A DNA stretch of 64,000 nucleotides from Thiotrichaceae bacterium UBA4486 (GTDB lineage Bacteria; Pseudomonadota; Gammaproteobacteria; Eutrophobiales; Eutrophobiaceae): positions 55,364 to 119,363 of the forward strand of contig DGNS01000012.1 in NCBI GenBank assembly GCA_002389045.1, given 5' to 3'. Below the pieces are notes generated by a model that saw nothing but the letters and a program-made list of their open reading frames with translations, searched no databases and was not told the DNA's origin. Shown here piece by piece: positions 1 through 9,311 of this stretch (position 1 is its first letter; every line of letters starts with the position of its first letter). A program made the position numbers and the translations under genes.

Positions 1-1
1 C

Positions 2-310
2 GACTTCGTCTTTGATGTGCGTTGTCTGCCCAACCCGCACTGGAAAAAGGAATTGCAGCCGTTTACCGGGCTCGATGAACCGGTGGCCGAATTTCTCGGT
101 CAGCAGGCGCTGGTGCTGGACATGATCGACCACATCCGCGATTTTCTGGATCACTGGATTCCGAAATTCGAGGCCGACAACCGCAGCTATCTGTCTATTG
201 CCATTGGCTGTACCGGCGGGCATCATCGTTCGGTATACATTGTTAAACAACTGGCGGATTACTTTGCTGAAAAAAACCGGAAAGTCATCGTTCGCCACCG
301 TGATATCTAG
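2..310 (+). CDS. rapZ: RapZ, C-terminal part (left-edge partial)
   Basis: The reading frame is open from the left edge and ends at a TAG, so only the last 102 residues are present. They match the C-terminal domain of RapZ (YvcJ family): a DVRxLPNP motif at the start and the GCTGGHHRS motif, which in the family binds nucleotide or GlcN6P, near the end. RapZ is a cytoplasmic protein that in enterobacteria adapts the small RNA GlmZ for RNase E cleavage. The N-terminal Walker kinase domain lies outside the window. The neighbouring PTS genes fit the common rpoN-hpf-ptsN-(hprK)-rapZ-PTS order of proteobacteria. The family assignment is certain; the regulatory target in this organism is inferred. 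Confidence 0.95.
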   Translation, partial: DFVFDVRCLPNPHWKKELQPFTGLDEPVAEFLGQQALVLDMIDHIRDFLDHWIPKFEADNRSYLSIAIGCTGGHHRSVYIVKQLADYFAEKNRKVIVRHRDI

Positions 311-384
311 ACCGCCTTTCTCGCCAGCGTTCGTCACGAGGACGTCGAAGCGACGGTGTGACGGGTCGCATGGAATGGAGCCTG

Positions 385-404
385 CCCCGGACTTTGATCC
401 GGGG
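385..404. repeat. REP-like GC-rich hairpin in the rapZ-EIIA gap
   Basis: A perfect 7-bp inverted repeat (CCCCGGA / TCCGGGG, 6-nt loop) sits in the 221-bp gap between rapZ and the EIIA gene. No T-run follows, so it is not a classical terminator. Its form resembles dispersed intergenic palindromes of proteobacteria. No convincing gene was found in the gap. Confidence 0.4.
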
Positions 405-531
405 GGTGCTGAAGGCGTAACTGACACTGCGTCGAAACAGCCTGGGGAATTACGGTCCGCCACGGCGAGCGGATCGGCGTCCGCAGCAGACGTGTGGCAA
501 GAAAAGCGCGCCGGACTGGAGTGACACACTT

Positions 532-918
532 ATGAGCGTTGGCCTTTTATTAATTTCCCATGACGGCATCGGTCCGGCCCTGCTGGGCACGACTTCACTG
601 ATGCTCGGCGGCTGTCCGCTGCAAGCCAAGTTGCTGATGGCCTCGAGAGACAGCGATCCGGACGATCTCAGCCGCCAGGCGGAGGAGTTCGTCGATGCCC
701 TGGACACGGGAGATGGCGTCCTGATCCTGACGGATCTGTACGGATCAACTCCGAGCAACATCGCCAGCCGCATTAACAATCAGCATGAGATCCGTGCGAT
801 ATCGGGGGTCAATCTCTCCATGTTGATCCGGGTGCTTAACTACCCGGAGCTGGATCTGGCCGCCCTCGCGGACAAAGCCCTGTCCGGCGGACAGGACGGG
901 ATACGGGAAATCCCCTGA
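532..918 (+). CDS. PTS EIIA component, mannose family
   Basis: The 128-residue product has the EIIA-Man fold signature: a beta strand ending in LLISHDGIG with the phosphorylatable His10, and a LTDLYGSTPSN segment near residue 67. In the family, His10 takes phosphate from HPr. It is a single-domain protein without the IIB part of ManX, and no IIC/IID permease genes follow. This suggests a regulatory phospho-relay rather than sugar import, as in other proteobacteria that carry this gene beside rapZ. It starts with ATG 221 bp after rapZ and is followed after 3 bp by HPr, so it is the first gene of a tight operon. The exact target is unknown. Confidence 0.93.
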   Translation: MSVGLLLISHDGIGPALLGTTSLMLGGCPLQAKLLMASRDSDPDDLSRQAEEFVDALDTGDGVLILTDLYGSTPSNIASRINNQHEIRAISGVNLSMLIRVLNYPELDLAALADKALSGGQDGIREIP

Positions 919-921
919 GCC

Positions 922-1194
922 ATGGCCTGCAGCAAGGACATCACCATCATTAACAAGCTCGGCTTGCATGCGCGCGCCGCCGCCAGGCTGGTGCAGACGG
1001 CGTCCCGCTACGAGGCCGACATTACCCTCAAGCATAATGGCCGCGAAGTCAGTGGCAAAAGCATCATGGGAGTAATGATGCTGGCAGCCGGCAAGGGATC
1101 CACCATCACCATCATCAGCGTCGGCGCCGACGAGAAAGAAGCGCTGGCTGAAGTGGAACAACTCTTCCTGGATCGCTTTGGAGAAAAGGAATGA
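922..1194 (+). CDS. ptsH: Phosphocarrier protein HPr
   Basis: The 90-residue product is a complete HPr. It has the NKLGLHARAA motif with the active His16, and the GKSIMGVM motif with Ser47, the position that HPr kinase modifies in species that have HprK. HPr carries phosphate from EI to EIIA proteins in the cytoplasm. It begins 3 bp after the EIIA gene, and its stop overlaps the EI start (ATGA), so translation is likely coupled. Confidence 0.96.
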   Translation: MACSKDITIINKLGLHARAAARLVQTASRYEADITLKHNGREVSGKSIMGVMMLAAGKGSTITIISVGADEKEALAEVEQLFLDRFGEKE

Positions 1195-2924
1195 CCATCG
1201 CATTACACGGCAAGAAGGTTTCCCGTGGCATCGCCATTGGTCGCCTGCATATTATCGAACGCAACCAGCCTGACATTCCTGAATACATCATTGAAAAAAG
1301 TGAAGTGGAGAATGAAGTTCAACGCTTCAAACAGGCGGTAGCCAGCGCCCGCGAGCAGCTGAGCAGAATACGCAACCGCGTGCCATCGTCGGCCGCTGCC
1401 GATATTGCGTCATTCATTGATACGCACCTGTTAATGATGGACGATGTAGCCCTGACCGCCGAACCGATACGCCTGATCCGTGAAAACTACTGCAACGCTG
1501 AATGGGCGCTGAAAATACAACGTAACGCACTCGTCGATGTCTTCATGCAAATGAACGATCCCTACCTGAGCACGCGACGGGATGATGTCGACCATGTAGT
1601 CAACCGCATCCAGCGCGTATTGTTGAAACATACGCCACTGCCGCACGAAGATCTGGATACCCGGCTCTCGGGCACAATCATTCTGGCCGAGGACCTGACC
1701 CCGGCCGACACAGCATTAATGCAGCAACAGGGGGTTACCGCCTTCGCCACCGAGTACGGCGGACCGACCTCACATACAGCCATTCTGGCCCGCAGTCTCG
1801 GCATTCCGGCTATCGTCGGCATTCATCACGCAACCCGCTATGCACGGGAAGACGACATGGCCGTTCTCGATGGCACCAGCGGAGTATTGTTAATCGCTCC
1901 GGATGAACGCACCCTGGAACACTACAGGCATCGGCAGGCTGAGGAGGAGCGCTATTATTCCTCGCTCAGCGAGATCCGTGAATCACCGTGTCGGACACGC
2001 GACAATATCACCATTGAATTACAGGCCAATATCGAGTTGCCCAGCGATTTCGATACGGTGCGCGAGGTCGGCGCCAACGGCGTTGGACTCTACCGCACCG
2101 AATTCCTGTACATGAACCGCGAGACGCCCCCGGACGAGGAAGAACACTATGCAACCTACAGCAAGGTCATGGAAATCCTCGACGGCCTGCCGTTGACCAT
2201 CCGCACCCTCGATCTCGGCGCGGACAAACAGGTGGACGGCGGTGTGCAGACCGGCCCCGTGCATACCAACCCGGCACTGGGTCTCAGGGCCGTGCGGTTG
2301 TGTCTGAAAGAGCCGGCGCTTTTCAGGCCTCAACTGCGTGCCATACTGCGCGCCTCGGCTAACGGGCCGGTACGCCTGATGGTACCCATGCTTTCCAGCC
2401 TCACGGAAACCGATCAGGTTTTGTCCATCATCAAGGAACTGAAAAAGGATCTGCGTGAACAGGGCATGGCTTTTGATGAAAACCTGCCCGTGGGCGGCAT
2501 GATCGAAGTGCCCGCCGCTGCGGTATGCGCGGAGTTTTTCGCCAGCCGGCTCGACTTTCTCTCCATCGGCACCAACGATTTGATCCAGTACACCATGGCC
2601 ATAGACCGGGTCAATGATGAAGTCAGTTACCTCTATGATCCATTACATCCGGCAGTCATCCGCCTCATCCACTGTACGTTGCTGGCCGGCAGGAAGCACA
2701 ATATTCCGGTGGCCATGTGCGGCGAGATGGCCGGCGATCCCGCTTACACCAGGCTGTTACTGGGACTGGGTCTGCGGGAATTCAGCGTGCATCCGGCGGG
2801 ATTGCTGGAAGTCAAGAAAATCATCATGGACAGCGCCATCAATGAACTCACCACCATGGCTGACGAGGTCATGCGCCTGAACAGCGGCCGGCAGATCGAG
2901 GATTATCTGAAGACGCTTAACTGA
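1191..2924 (+). CDS. ptsI: PTS enzyme I (phosphoenolpyruvate-protein phosphotransferase)
   Basis: At 577 residues it is standard length for EI. The N-terminal HPr-binding region is followed by the phosphohistidine loop GGPTSHTAILARS with His195. The C-terminal PEP-binding TIM barrel shows GLYRTEFLYM and the LSIGTNDLIQYT and AMCGEMAGD motifs; the Cys in the last is the usual catalytic acid. EI takes phosphate from PEP and passes it to HPr. There is no GAF domain, so this is not the PtsP/EI-Ntr form. It overlaps ptsH by 4 bp. With the upstream genes it forms a PTS chain whose only acceptor seen here is EIIA-Man. Confidence 0.97.
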   Translation: MTIALHGKKVSRGIAIGRLHIIERNQPDIPEYIIEKSEVENEVQRFKQAVASAREQLSRIRNRVPSSAAADIASFIDTHLLMMDDVALTAEPIRLIRENYCNAEWALKIQRNALVDVFMQMNDPYLSTRRDDVDHVVNRIQRVLLKHTPLPHEDLDTRLSGTIILAEDLTPADTALMQQQGVTAFATEYGGPTSHTAILARSLGIPAIVGIHHATRYAREDDMAVLDGTSGVLLIAPDERTLEHYRHRQAEEERYYSSLSEIRESPCRTRDNITIELQANIELPSDFDTVREVGANGVGLYRTEFLYMNRETPPDEEEHYATYSKVMEILDGLPLTIRTLDLGADKQVDGGVQTGPVHTNPALGLRAVRLCLKEPALFRPQLRAILRASANGPVRLMVPMLSSLTETDQVLSIIKELKKDLREQGMAFDENLPVGGMIEVPAAAVCAEFFASRLDFLSIGTNDLIQYTMAIDRVNDEVSYLYDPLHPAVIRLIHCTLLAGRKHNIPVAMCGEMAGDPAYTRLLLGLGLREFSVHPAGLLEVKKIIMDSAINELTTMADEVMRLNSGRQIEDYLKTLN

Positions 2925-2939
2925 AAGCGGATCGTACTG

Positions 2940-2959
2940 TTCATACATCAGTGTATGAA
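2940..2959. other. Perfect palindrome between ptsI and mgtE
   Basis: Two 8-bp arms (TTCATACA / TGTATGAA) around a TCAG loop form a perfect hairpin 16 bp after the ptsI stop. No T-run follows, so intrinsic termination is doubtful. It may be a processing hairpin or a protein-binding site that separates ptsI from mgtE expression. Confidence 0.5.
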
Positions 2960-3072
2960 TCAGGCATGAGTGGTATCTCCATGATGTCTTGCGGTTCCGA
3001 AAATTTTCCCCTTCCCTGCAAAGCTGCTGGTAAACTTGGCATCAGTTTATCTCACAACCCTGCAGGCAGGTA

Positions 3073-4431
3073 ATGGAAGCCGACAACAACGACATCAGCA
3101 CCATTGACAAGTTGCGTCTTGCGGTTCAGTCCGAAGACCGGCAGCTGGCCCATTCCTATCTCAATGAGCTGCATCCATCCGAGATTGCCCTGTTGCTGGA
3201 AAGCCTGCCGGGCAAGGAACTCGACATGGTCTGGAACCTGCTCGATCCCGACATGGAGGGCGAGGTCCTCTCGGAGGTGCAGGACAGTGTGCGCGCCCGC
3301 CTGCTGGAGCAGATCCATCCTCACGAACTGGTCGCCATCACCCGGGATCTGGACAGCGATGATATTGCCGACATCATTCAGGATCTGCCGGAAGACATGC
3401 ATGACAGTGTGCTGCTGGCGATGGACGTGCAGAACCGGCAACGACTGGCCTCTTTGTTATCCTACCCGGAGGATGTTGCCGGCGGATTGATGAATGTCGA
3501 CGTGATCCCGGTACGCGCCGATGCAAATCTGGCCACGGTGTCACGCTACCTGCGATTCCTGGCGCGCCGTGACGGCATACCGGAACAAACCGACAACCTG
3601 ATGGTGGTGGACCGGGACAACAAGTATCTGGGCCTGCTGCCGCTGACCACGCTGGTCACCAGCGATCCCGAGCAGACAGTTGGCGAAGTCATGGTGCAGG
3701 AGGCCGCCATTCACCCCGATCTTCCGGCTTCGGAAGTAGCCAATATGTTTGAACGTCGCGACCTGGTTTCCGCCGCGGTGGTAGACGATGACAACGTACT
3801 GCTGGGCCGTATTACGGTGGATGACGTCGTTGATGTCATCCAGGAAAAGGCCGAATCCACGGTACGCAGCATGGCGGGGCTGGGTACCAATGACAATGTT
3901 TTCTCACCGATCCTGGTCAGCAGCCGCTACCGCGCCGTATGGCTGGGCATTAACCTGTTGACCGCTTTCCTGGCTTCATGGGTCATCGGCCGCTTTGAAG
4001 AGTCTATCCAGCAACTGGTAGCGCTGGCCGTATTAATGCCCATTGTCGCCAGCATGGGTGGTATCGCCGGCAGCCAGACACTGACCATTGCTGTTCGCGG
4101 TATCGCACTGGGACACATTACCAGTTTTAATGCCCGTGTATTTCTCAACAAGGAACTGGGTATCGCCGTTATCAACGGCAGTCTCTGGGCGCTGGTCGTC
4201 GCCATTGTCGCCATGTTCTGGTTCGATAACAGAGGTCTCGGTATTGTTATCGGCCTGGCCATGATCATTAACCTGCTGATGGCTGCTATCGCCGGGGTGC
4301 TGATCCCTCTGATCATGAACCGTGTCGGTATCGATCCGGCCGTTGCCGGCAGCGTTGTTCTGACCACGCTGACCGATGTGATCGGCTTCATGACGTTTCT
4401 GGGGCTGGCGACGTTGTATCTTTTGAACTGA
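3073..4431 (+). CDS. mgtE: Magnesium transporter MgtE
   Basis: The 452-residue product has the three MgtE parts: a helical N domain rich in short Leu/Asp repeats (to about residue 130), a CBS pair (about 135-260) and a five-helix membrane domain from about residue 285. The membrane domain includes the ASMGGIAGSQTLT segment that lines the pore in this family. MgtE is a Mg2+ channel in the inner membrane gated by its cytosolic N and CBS domains. It starts at ATG 148 bp after ptsI. Its position after a rapZ-PTS cluster is common in proteobacteria. No riboswitch was recognised in the gap. Confidence 0.95.
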   Translation: MEADNNDISTIDKLRLAVQSEDRQLAHSYLNELHPSEIALLLESLPGKELDMVWNLLDPDMEGEVLSEVQDSVRARLLEQIHPHELVAITRDLDSDDIADIIQDLPEDMHDSVLLAMDVQNRQRLASLLSYPEDVAGGLMNVDVIPVRADANLATVSRYLRFLARRDGIPEQTDNLMVVDRDNKYLGLLPLTTLVTSDPEQTVGEVMVQEAAIHPDLPASEVANMFERRDLVSAAVVDDDNVLLGRITVDDVVDVIQEKAESTVRSMAGLGTNDNVFSPILVSSRYRAVWLGINLLTAFLASWVIGRFEESIQQLVALAVLMPIVASMGGIAGSQTLTIAVRGIALGHITSFNARVFLNKELGIAVINGSLWALVVAIVAMFWFDNRGLGIVIGLAMIINLLMAAIAGVLIPLIMNRVGIDPAVAGSVVLTTLTDVIGFMTFLGLATLYLLN

Positions 4432-4435
4432 AGCC

Positions 4436-5182
4436 GTGAATTCCGCCAGGCAAACGTCTTCGTGTCCGGTGTGCGCGGCCCGGGAAACCTTCTTTTTCAG
4501 CCGCAAGGACAATTACGACTTCAGCCGCTGCCGATCCTGTGATTTTGTGTATCTGGATCCGATGCCGGATCAGACAACGCTGAATGCATTGTATGTTCAG
4601 GAAAACCATGAGGCCGAACCTGTCTATGACAAGGCCTCATCCCGATTGCGGCGTGCGTGGCTGAAGCTGCCTCGCTTTCTGCCCTTTGCACTGAATAAAG
4701 ATACGCTGGATCTCGGTTGCGGCGGCGGTTTTATCACTCATGTGCTCGGCCATGTGGCCCGCTCGTCCACCGGTATCGATATCAGTCAAAATGCCATCGA
4801 CTATGCCGCCCGGCGTTTCAGCAAGCCGCGTTTTCTGTGCCGGGATTTTTCCGATCTGCTCGACAGCGCTGATCGTTATGACTTTATTTATTCATCCGAG
4901 GTGATTGAGCATGTCAGTGACATCAACCTGTACATGCGGGTATTGCAGTTGCTGACGCGTGAAGGTGGCCATGTCTATATCACGACGCCGGACATCGGCC
5001 ACCCCCGGGTGCCGGTGTCCATTAACGACTGGGATGTGTTTACTCCGCCGGTGCATGTGCAGTTTTTCAATCGCGCCTCGGCGCAGCGCCTGTTCGCGAA
5101 CTACGGCTTCGAGATCCTCAGGTTTTACCCGAACCGCAAACCCGGGCTGATCTTTGCGGCGAGAAAGGTGACTACCAACTGA
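4436..5182 (+). CDS. Class I SAM methyltransferase with N-terminal zinc ribbon
   Basis: The 248-residue protein begins with a CPVC (Cys10, Cys13) and CRSC (Cys32, Cys35) zinc ribbon, then a Rossmann methyltransferase with the SAM motif LDLGCGGGF and an EVIEHV acidic post-motif. This layout is typical of sugar or small-molecule methyltransferases of glycan clusters, but the substrate is unknown. It starts at GTG 4 bp after the mgtE stop. Its last 11 bp overlap the convergent DUF2782 gene. It is a clear paralogue of the gene at 17734: same zinc ribbon, and the same TPDIGH motif near the C-terminus. Confidence 0.85.
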   Translation: MNSARQTSSCPVCAARETFFFSRKDNYDFSRCRSCDFVYLDPMPDQTTLNALYVQENHEAEPVYDKASSRLRRAWLKLPRFLPFALNKDTLDLGCGGGFITHVLGHVARSSTGIDISQNAIDYAARRFSKPRFLCRDFSDLLDSADRYDFIYSSEVIEHVSDINLYMRVLQLLTREGGHVYITTPDIGHPRVPVSINDWDVFTPPVHVQFFNRASAQRLFANYGFEILRFYPNRKPGLIFAARKVTTN

Positions 5183-5528
5183 AAATGACCCACTGCGGCA
5201 CAACCGTGGGGTTGTAGATATCGTCAGTACGGGACTCCAGCCGTCCATCGCCGTTTTTGTCCATGAGATAGTAGGACGGGCCCACGGCCGGCACGATCTT
5301 GACCATATACAGCTGGCCATTAACGCGGTATTCATGCACGACCCTGTCCTCTTTTTGTACGATCGTGACTTCCGGCTCGATGCGCTCACCGCTTTCCAGG
5401 GGATCGGGCAAATCCGGCGGTTCCGGCACCGGCTCAAGACCACCATGGTTAATGTCACCGGCCAGACAGGCGCCGGCCAGGGCAAGCCCGGAGAGCATGG
5501 ACAGCAATCGTTTCAAAAATATGTTCAT
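5172..5528 (-). CDS. DUF2782 lipoprotein-like periplasmic protein
   Basis: The product is 118 residues with an N-terminal signal segment (MLSGLALAGACLAG), then a Pro/Glu-rich linker and a conserved C-terminal region with a YYLMDKNGDG motif. The LAGAC sequence could be a lipobox. This matches the DUF2782 family, which in many gammaproteobacteria lies next to polA as here. The function is unknown. It ends inside the 3' end of the convergent methyltransferase gene and lies 12 bp downstream of the LOG-family gene, probably co-transcribed with it. Confidence 0.85.
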   Translation of the reverse strand: MNIFLKRLLSMLSGLALAGACLAGDINHGGLEPVPEPPDLPDPLESGERIEPEVTIVQKEDRVVHEYRVNGQLYMVKIVPAVGPSYYLMDKNGDGRLESRTDDIYNPTVVPQWVIFSW

Positions 5529-5540
5529 GGATTCAGAGTA

Positions 5541-6257
5541 TCAAAGTTCCAGGTGTTTTTCTTCATTATCGGCAGACGGGGTCATGCCGCGGCCTTCATA
5601 ATACTTGAAAATCGCATCGACCACCTCGTGCGGCTCGTCGACCAGCCGGAAAAGATCAAGATCCTCGGGGCTGATGGTGCCGGCCTCGAGCAGGACTTCC
5701 CGGAACCAGTCGGCAAGACCCTGCCAGAAACGCGTGCCGACCAGCACAATGGGGATCATTTTGCTTTTCCCGGTTTGTGTCAGGGTCAGGATTTCCGCCA
5801 GTTCATCCAGGGTGCCAAAACCGCCGGGCAACACCACGTAGGCCGATGCGTACTTGACGAACATTACCTTGCGTGAAAAGAAATGACGAAAATACAGGGA
5901 AATGTCCTGGTAACGGTTGCTGACCTGTTCATGCGGCAGGGAGATATTCAGGCCCACGCTCGGCGCCTGACCCCCGAATGCGCCCTTGTTAAACGCTTCC
6001 ATCAGGCCCGGCCCGCCGCCACTGACCACGGCGAATCCGGCATTGGACAGGCGCAGCGCGATGTCCTCCCCCAGCTGGTAATAAGGCGTGCCCGGCCCGA
6101 TTCGTGCCGAGCCGAACATGCTGACCGAGGGACGGATCCCCGAGAGCCTCTCGAAACCCTCGACGAACTCGGCCATGATCTGGAAAACCTTCCAGGATTC
6201 CCGGGTCAGGGTGGCATCGTCAATCAGCGGATGGGCAAAGCGTTTTTGATCATTCAT
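5541..6257 (-). CDS. LOG-family (TIGR00730) nucleotide monophosphate phosphoribohydrolase-like protein
   Basis: The 238-residue Rossmann protein has GGGPGLMEAFNKGA and PGGFGTLDELAE, the hallmark motifs of the LOG/lysine-decarboxylase-like family. Characterised members release a base from nucleoside 5'-monophosphates. The Arg and Glu positions of the active site appear kept in the PGGxGTxxE loop. It is cytoplasmic and is divergently transcribed from polA across a 146-bp gap that must hold both promoters. The physiological substrate cannot be told from sequence. Confidence 0.9.
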   Translation of the reverse strand: MNDQKRFAHPLIDDATLTRESWKVFQIMAEFVEGFERLSGIRPSVSMFGSARIGPGTPYYQLGEDIALRLSNAGFAVVSGGGPGLMEAFNKGAFGGQAPSVGLNISLPHEQVSNRYQDISLYFRHFFSRKVMFVKYASAYVVLPGGFGTLDELAEILTLTQTGKSKMIPIVLVGTRFWQGLADWFREVLLEAGTISPEDLDLFRLVDEPHEVVDAIFKYYEGRGMTPSADNEEKHLEL

Positions 6258-6403
6258 AATGGTTCCCGTTGAATTTTATCATTGATTTCGTACCCTTGAT
6301 TCGGCGTTCGATATCCTGTCGCCTAACGGTCCTTTTAGCATACTTTGTCTGAAATTATAGTGAGCAACCCATTCCGGCCGGCGCCTTCCCGCCGCCCACA
6401 GCC

Positions 6404-9109
6404 ATGAAAGACAAGACCCTGATCCTGGTAGACGGTTCCTACTACATGTTTCGTGCCTATCATGCGCTGCCGGATTTTAGAAATTCGTCAAACGAACATA
6501 CCGGCGTCATTTACGGCGTGATGAACATGCTGAAAAAGCTCATCCGCGAACACAAACCGGATTATTTTGCCGTAATCTTCGACGCCAAAGGCAAAACCTT
6601 CCGTAACGATCTCTATCCGCAATACAAGGCCAACCGGCCGCCGGTGCCTGAAGAACTGCTCAGTCAGATCCGGCCGCTGCATCAAATCATTGCCGCCAAT
6701 GGTTTCCCGCTGCTCATTATCGATCATGTTGAGGCTGATGACGTTATCGGCACGCTGGCAAAACAGGCTGAAGTCGACGGCATCCGGTGCCTGATATCGT
6801 CCGGGGACAAGGATCTGGCGCAACTGGTGGACGGCCACATACGCATGATCAACACCATGCGGGACATCATCCTGGACGTCGACGGCGTGCGCGAGAAATA
6901 CGGCGTGGCCCCGGAGCGGATCATCGATTACCTGGCGCTCGTCGGCGACAGCATCGACAACATTCCCGGCATCCCCAAGGTCGGCCCGAAGACTGCGGCC
7001 AAATGGCTGCATGAGTACGGCAGCCTGGATCGGATTATTGAACACAGAAACGAGATCAAGGGCAAGGTCGGGGAATATTTGCGTGACAACCTGGAACAAC
7101 TGGCCCTGTCACGGGAGCTGGTGACGCTGAACTGTAATGTCCCCCTGGACTATCGTCCGCAGGACCTGCGGCTGTCGCCGCCACAGCAGGACCTGTTGCG
7201 GGAATACTATCAGCGCTGGGAGTTTCGCAGCTGGATCCATGAACTCGACAGGCAGCATCATCCGGTGGAAGAAGAGGAAGAGCAGGCCGAGGCTGCGGCC
7301 GATGACTGTTATGAAACCATTCTCACAAAAAAGGGCCTGTCCGCCTGGATCAAACGACTCAAATCCAGCGACCTGTTTGCCTTCGACACCGAGACAACCA
7401 GCCTCGATTATATGCAAGCCCGCATTGTCGGGGTTTCCTTCGCGGTCAAACCGGGCGAAGCGGCTTACGTCCCGCTGGCCCATGATTATAACGATGCGCC
7501 GAAACAGCTGTCGCGTGAGGATGTGCTCGGGCTGCTGCAACCCCTGCTCGAGGACCCGGGCCAGGCCAAGGTGGGACACAACCTGAAATACGACATGGAG
7601 GTGCTGGCGAATCACGATATTGAATTGCGCGGCATTGTTCACGACACCATGCTCGCTTCCTATGTCTATAACAGCACGGCCAGTCGTCACGACATGGATA
7701 CGGTGGCGGAAAAATACCTGGGCAAGACCACCACGCACTATGAAGACATCGCCGGCAAGGGCAGCAAGCAGATCCCCTTCAGCAAGGTGGATATCGATAT
7801 CGCCTCGACCTATGCCGCGGAAGACGCCGACATCACCTTGCAGTTACACAACTATCTGTACCCGCGGATCAGGGATCTCGGCGGGCTGAACAAACTCTAT
7901 CTTGATATCGAGATGCCGTTGCTGCCGGTGCTGGCCGGCATGGAACGCCATGGCGTCACCATCGACAGGGATATGCTCGAGGATCAAAGCCGGCAATTGC
8001 AGCAGGAAATGCAAGCCGTGGAACAACAGGCCCACGAACTGGCGGGGCAGACATTCAATATAGGATCACCGAAACAAATCCAGGAAATTCTCTACGACAG
8101 GATGGGTTTGCCGGTGCTCTCCAAAACACCCGGCGGACAACCGTCCACGGCGGAATCGGTGCTGCAGGAACTGGCCGGGGATTATGAACTGCCCGGACTG
8201 ATACTGGAATATCGTGGCCTCAGCAAACTGAAATCCACCTACACCGACAAACTGCCGTTGCTGATCAATCCGGCCACCGGACGCATACACACTTCTTACC
8301 ATCAGGCGGTGGCGGCCACGGGACGGCTGTCCTCCTCGGACCCGAACCTGCAGAATATTCCGGCACGCACCCGCAACGGCCGCCGCATACGCAGCGCGTT
8401 CATCGCCCCACCCGGCTACGTGTTGCTGGCGGCGGATTATTCGCAGATTGAATTGCGCATCATGGCGCATCTGTCCGGAGACGCCGGACTGCTGGCCGCG
8501 TTCGCCCGCGGCGAGGACATACACCGCGCCACGGCCGCGGAAGTCTTCGAAATCAAACTGGATGAAGTTACGGACGAACAACGACGTTCGGCCAAGGCGA
8601 TAAATTTCGGCCTCATCTACGGCATGTCCGCCTTCGGTCTCGCCAAACAGCTCGGCATCGAGCGCGGCGCGGCAAAAACATACATTGATCGGTATTTCGA
8701 ACGCTATCCGGGCGTCCGGGAGTTCATGGACAAAACCCGTGAACAGGCGCGCAAGGACGGTTATGTGGAAACGCTGTTTCAGCGCCGGCTGTATCTGCCC
8801 GAAATCAATTCACGCAATGCCGCGCGGCGGCAATACGCCGAGCGCACCGCGATCAATGCGCCCATGCAGGGAACGGCAGCGGATATCATCAAACGCGCCA
8901 TGATCGCCATCGACCACTGGCTGCGTGACAGCGCTGTTGATGCCGCCATGATCATGCAGGTGCATGACGAACTGGTGCTGGAAGTAAAAACATCCTGTCT
9001 CGGCAAAGTCAGGGAAAATGTGCTGAAATTGATGACCGGCGCTGCGGAGCTTGAAGTTACGCTGGAAGTGGATGCCGGCTCCGGCGACAACTGGGAAGAA
9101 GCCCACTAG
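6404..9109 (+). CDS. polA: DNA polymerase I
   Basis: The 901-residue product has all three Pol I parts. The 5'-3' exonuclease spans about 1-290 (LVDGSYYMFRAYHALP, DNIPGIPKVGPKTA). The 3'-5' proofreading domain has an intact DxE motif at Asp328/Glu330. The polymerase domain has motif A (DYSQIELRIMAHLSGD), motif B (RRSAKAINFGLIYG) and motif C (QVHDELVLEV). Pol I fills gaps and removes RNA primers during replication and repair. No domain is missing or degraded. No strong Shine-Dalgarno is visible before the ATG. Confidence 0.98.
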   Translation: MKDKTLILVDGSYYMFRAYHALPDFRNSSNEHTGVIYGVMNMLKKLIREHKPDYFAVIFDAKGKTFRNDLYPQYKANRPPVPEELLSQIRPLHQIIAANGFPLLIIDHVEADDVIGTLAKQAEVDGIRCLISSGDKDLAQLVDGHIRMINTMRDIILDVDGVREKYGVAPERIIDYLALVGDSIDNIPGIPKVGPKTAAKWLHEYGSLDRIIEHRNEIKGKVGEYLRDNLEQLALSRELVTLNCNVPLDYRPQDLRLSPPQQDLLREYYQRWEFRSWIHELDRQHHPVEEEEEQAEAAADDCYETILTKKGLSAWIKRLKSSDLFAFDTETTSLDYMQARIVGVSFAVKPGEAAYVPLAHDYNDAPKQLSREDVLGLLQPLLEDPGQAKVGHNLKYDMEVLANHDIELRGIVHDTMLASYVYNSTASRHDMDTVAEKYLGKTTTHYEDIAGKGSKQIPFSKVDIDIASTYAAEDADITLQLHNYLYPRIRDLGGLNKLYLDIEMPLLPVLAGMERHGVTIDRDMLEDQSRQLQQEMQAVEQQAHELAGQTFNIGSPKQIQEILYDRMGLPVLSKTPGGQPSTAESVLQELAGDYELPGLILEYRGLSKLKSTYTDKLPLLINPATGRIHTSYHQAVAATGRLSSSDPNLQNIPARTRNGRRIRSAFIAPPGYVLLAADYSQIELRIMAHLSGDAGLLAAFARGEDIHRATAAEVFEIKLDEVTDEQRRSAKAINFGLIYGMSAFGLAKQLGIERGAAKTYIDRYFERYPGVREFMDKTREQARKDGYVETLFQRRLYLPEINSRNAARRQYAERTAINAPMQGTAADIIKRAMIAIDHWLRDSAVDAAMIMQVHDELVLEVKTSCLGKVRENVLKLMTGAAELEVTLEVDAGSGDNWEEAH

Positions 9110-9311
9110 TTAACTCTGCTTTCGCGACGGTACGCGCATATCGGTGAGTATTGCAAAGCGAATGTTTGCAAAATGCGGATTTTTTGTTAAGACTATAAGC
9201 AATCAAAGCGAGACCTCGACCCAATCACAACCCAGACACCTGGATAACAATAAACCCGGCTGGCGCAAAAACTCTTTAAACATCCATCGTTGTTATTGAA
9301 GGAACCCCCTC

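Noticed and set aside
198..524. 108-codon forward frame after rapZ
   Set aside because: It starts inside rapZ in another frame, has no family motif, and covers a hairpin in an intergenic gap.
9241..9250. GGATAACAAT resembling the lac operator half
   Set aside because: A short chance match upstream of hisA without symmetry or a LacI-type context.
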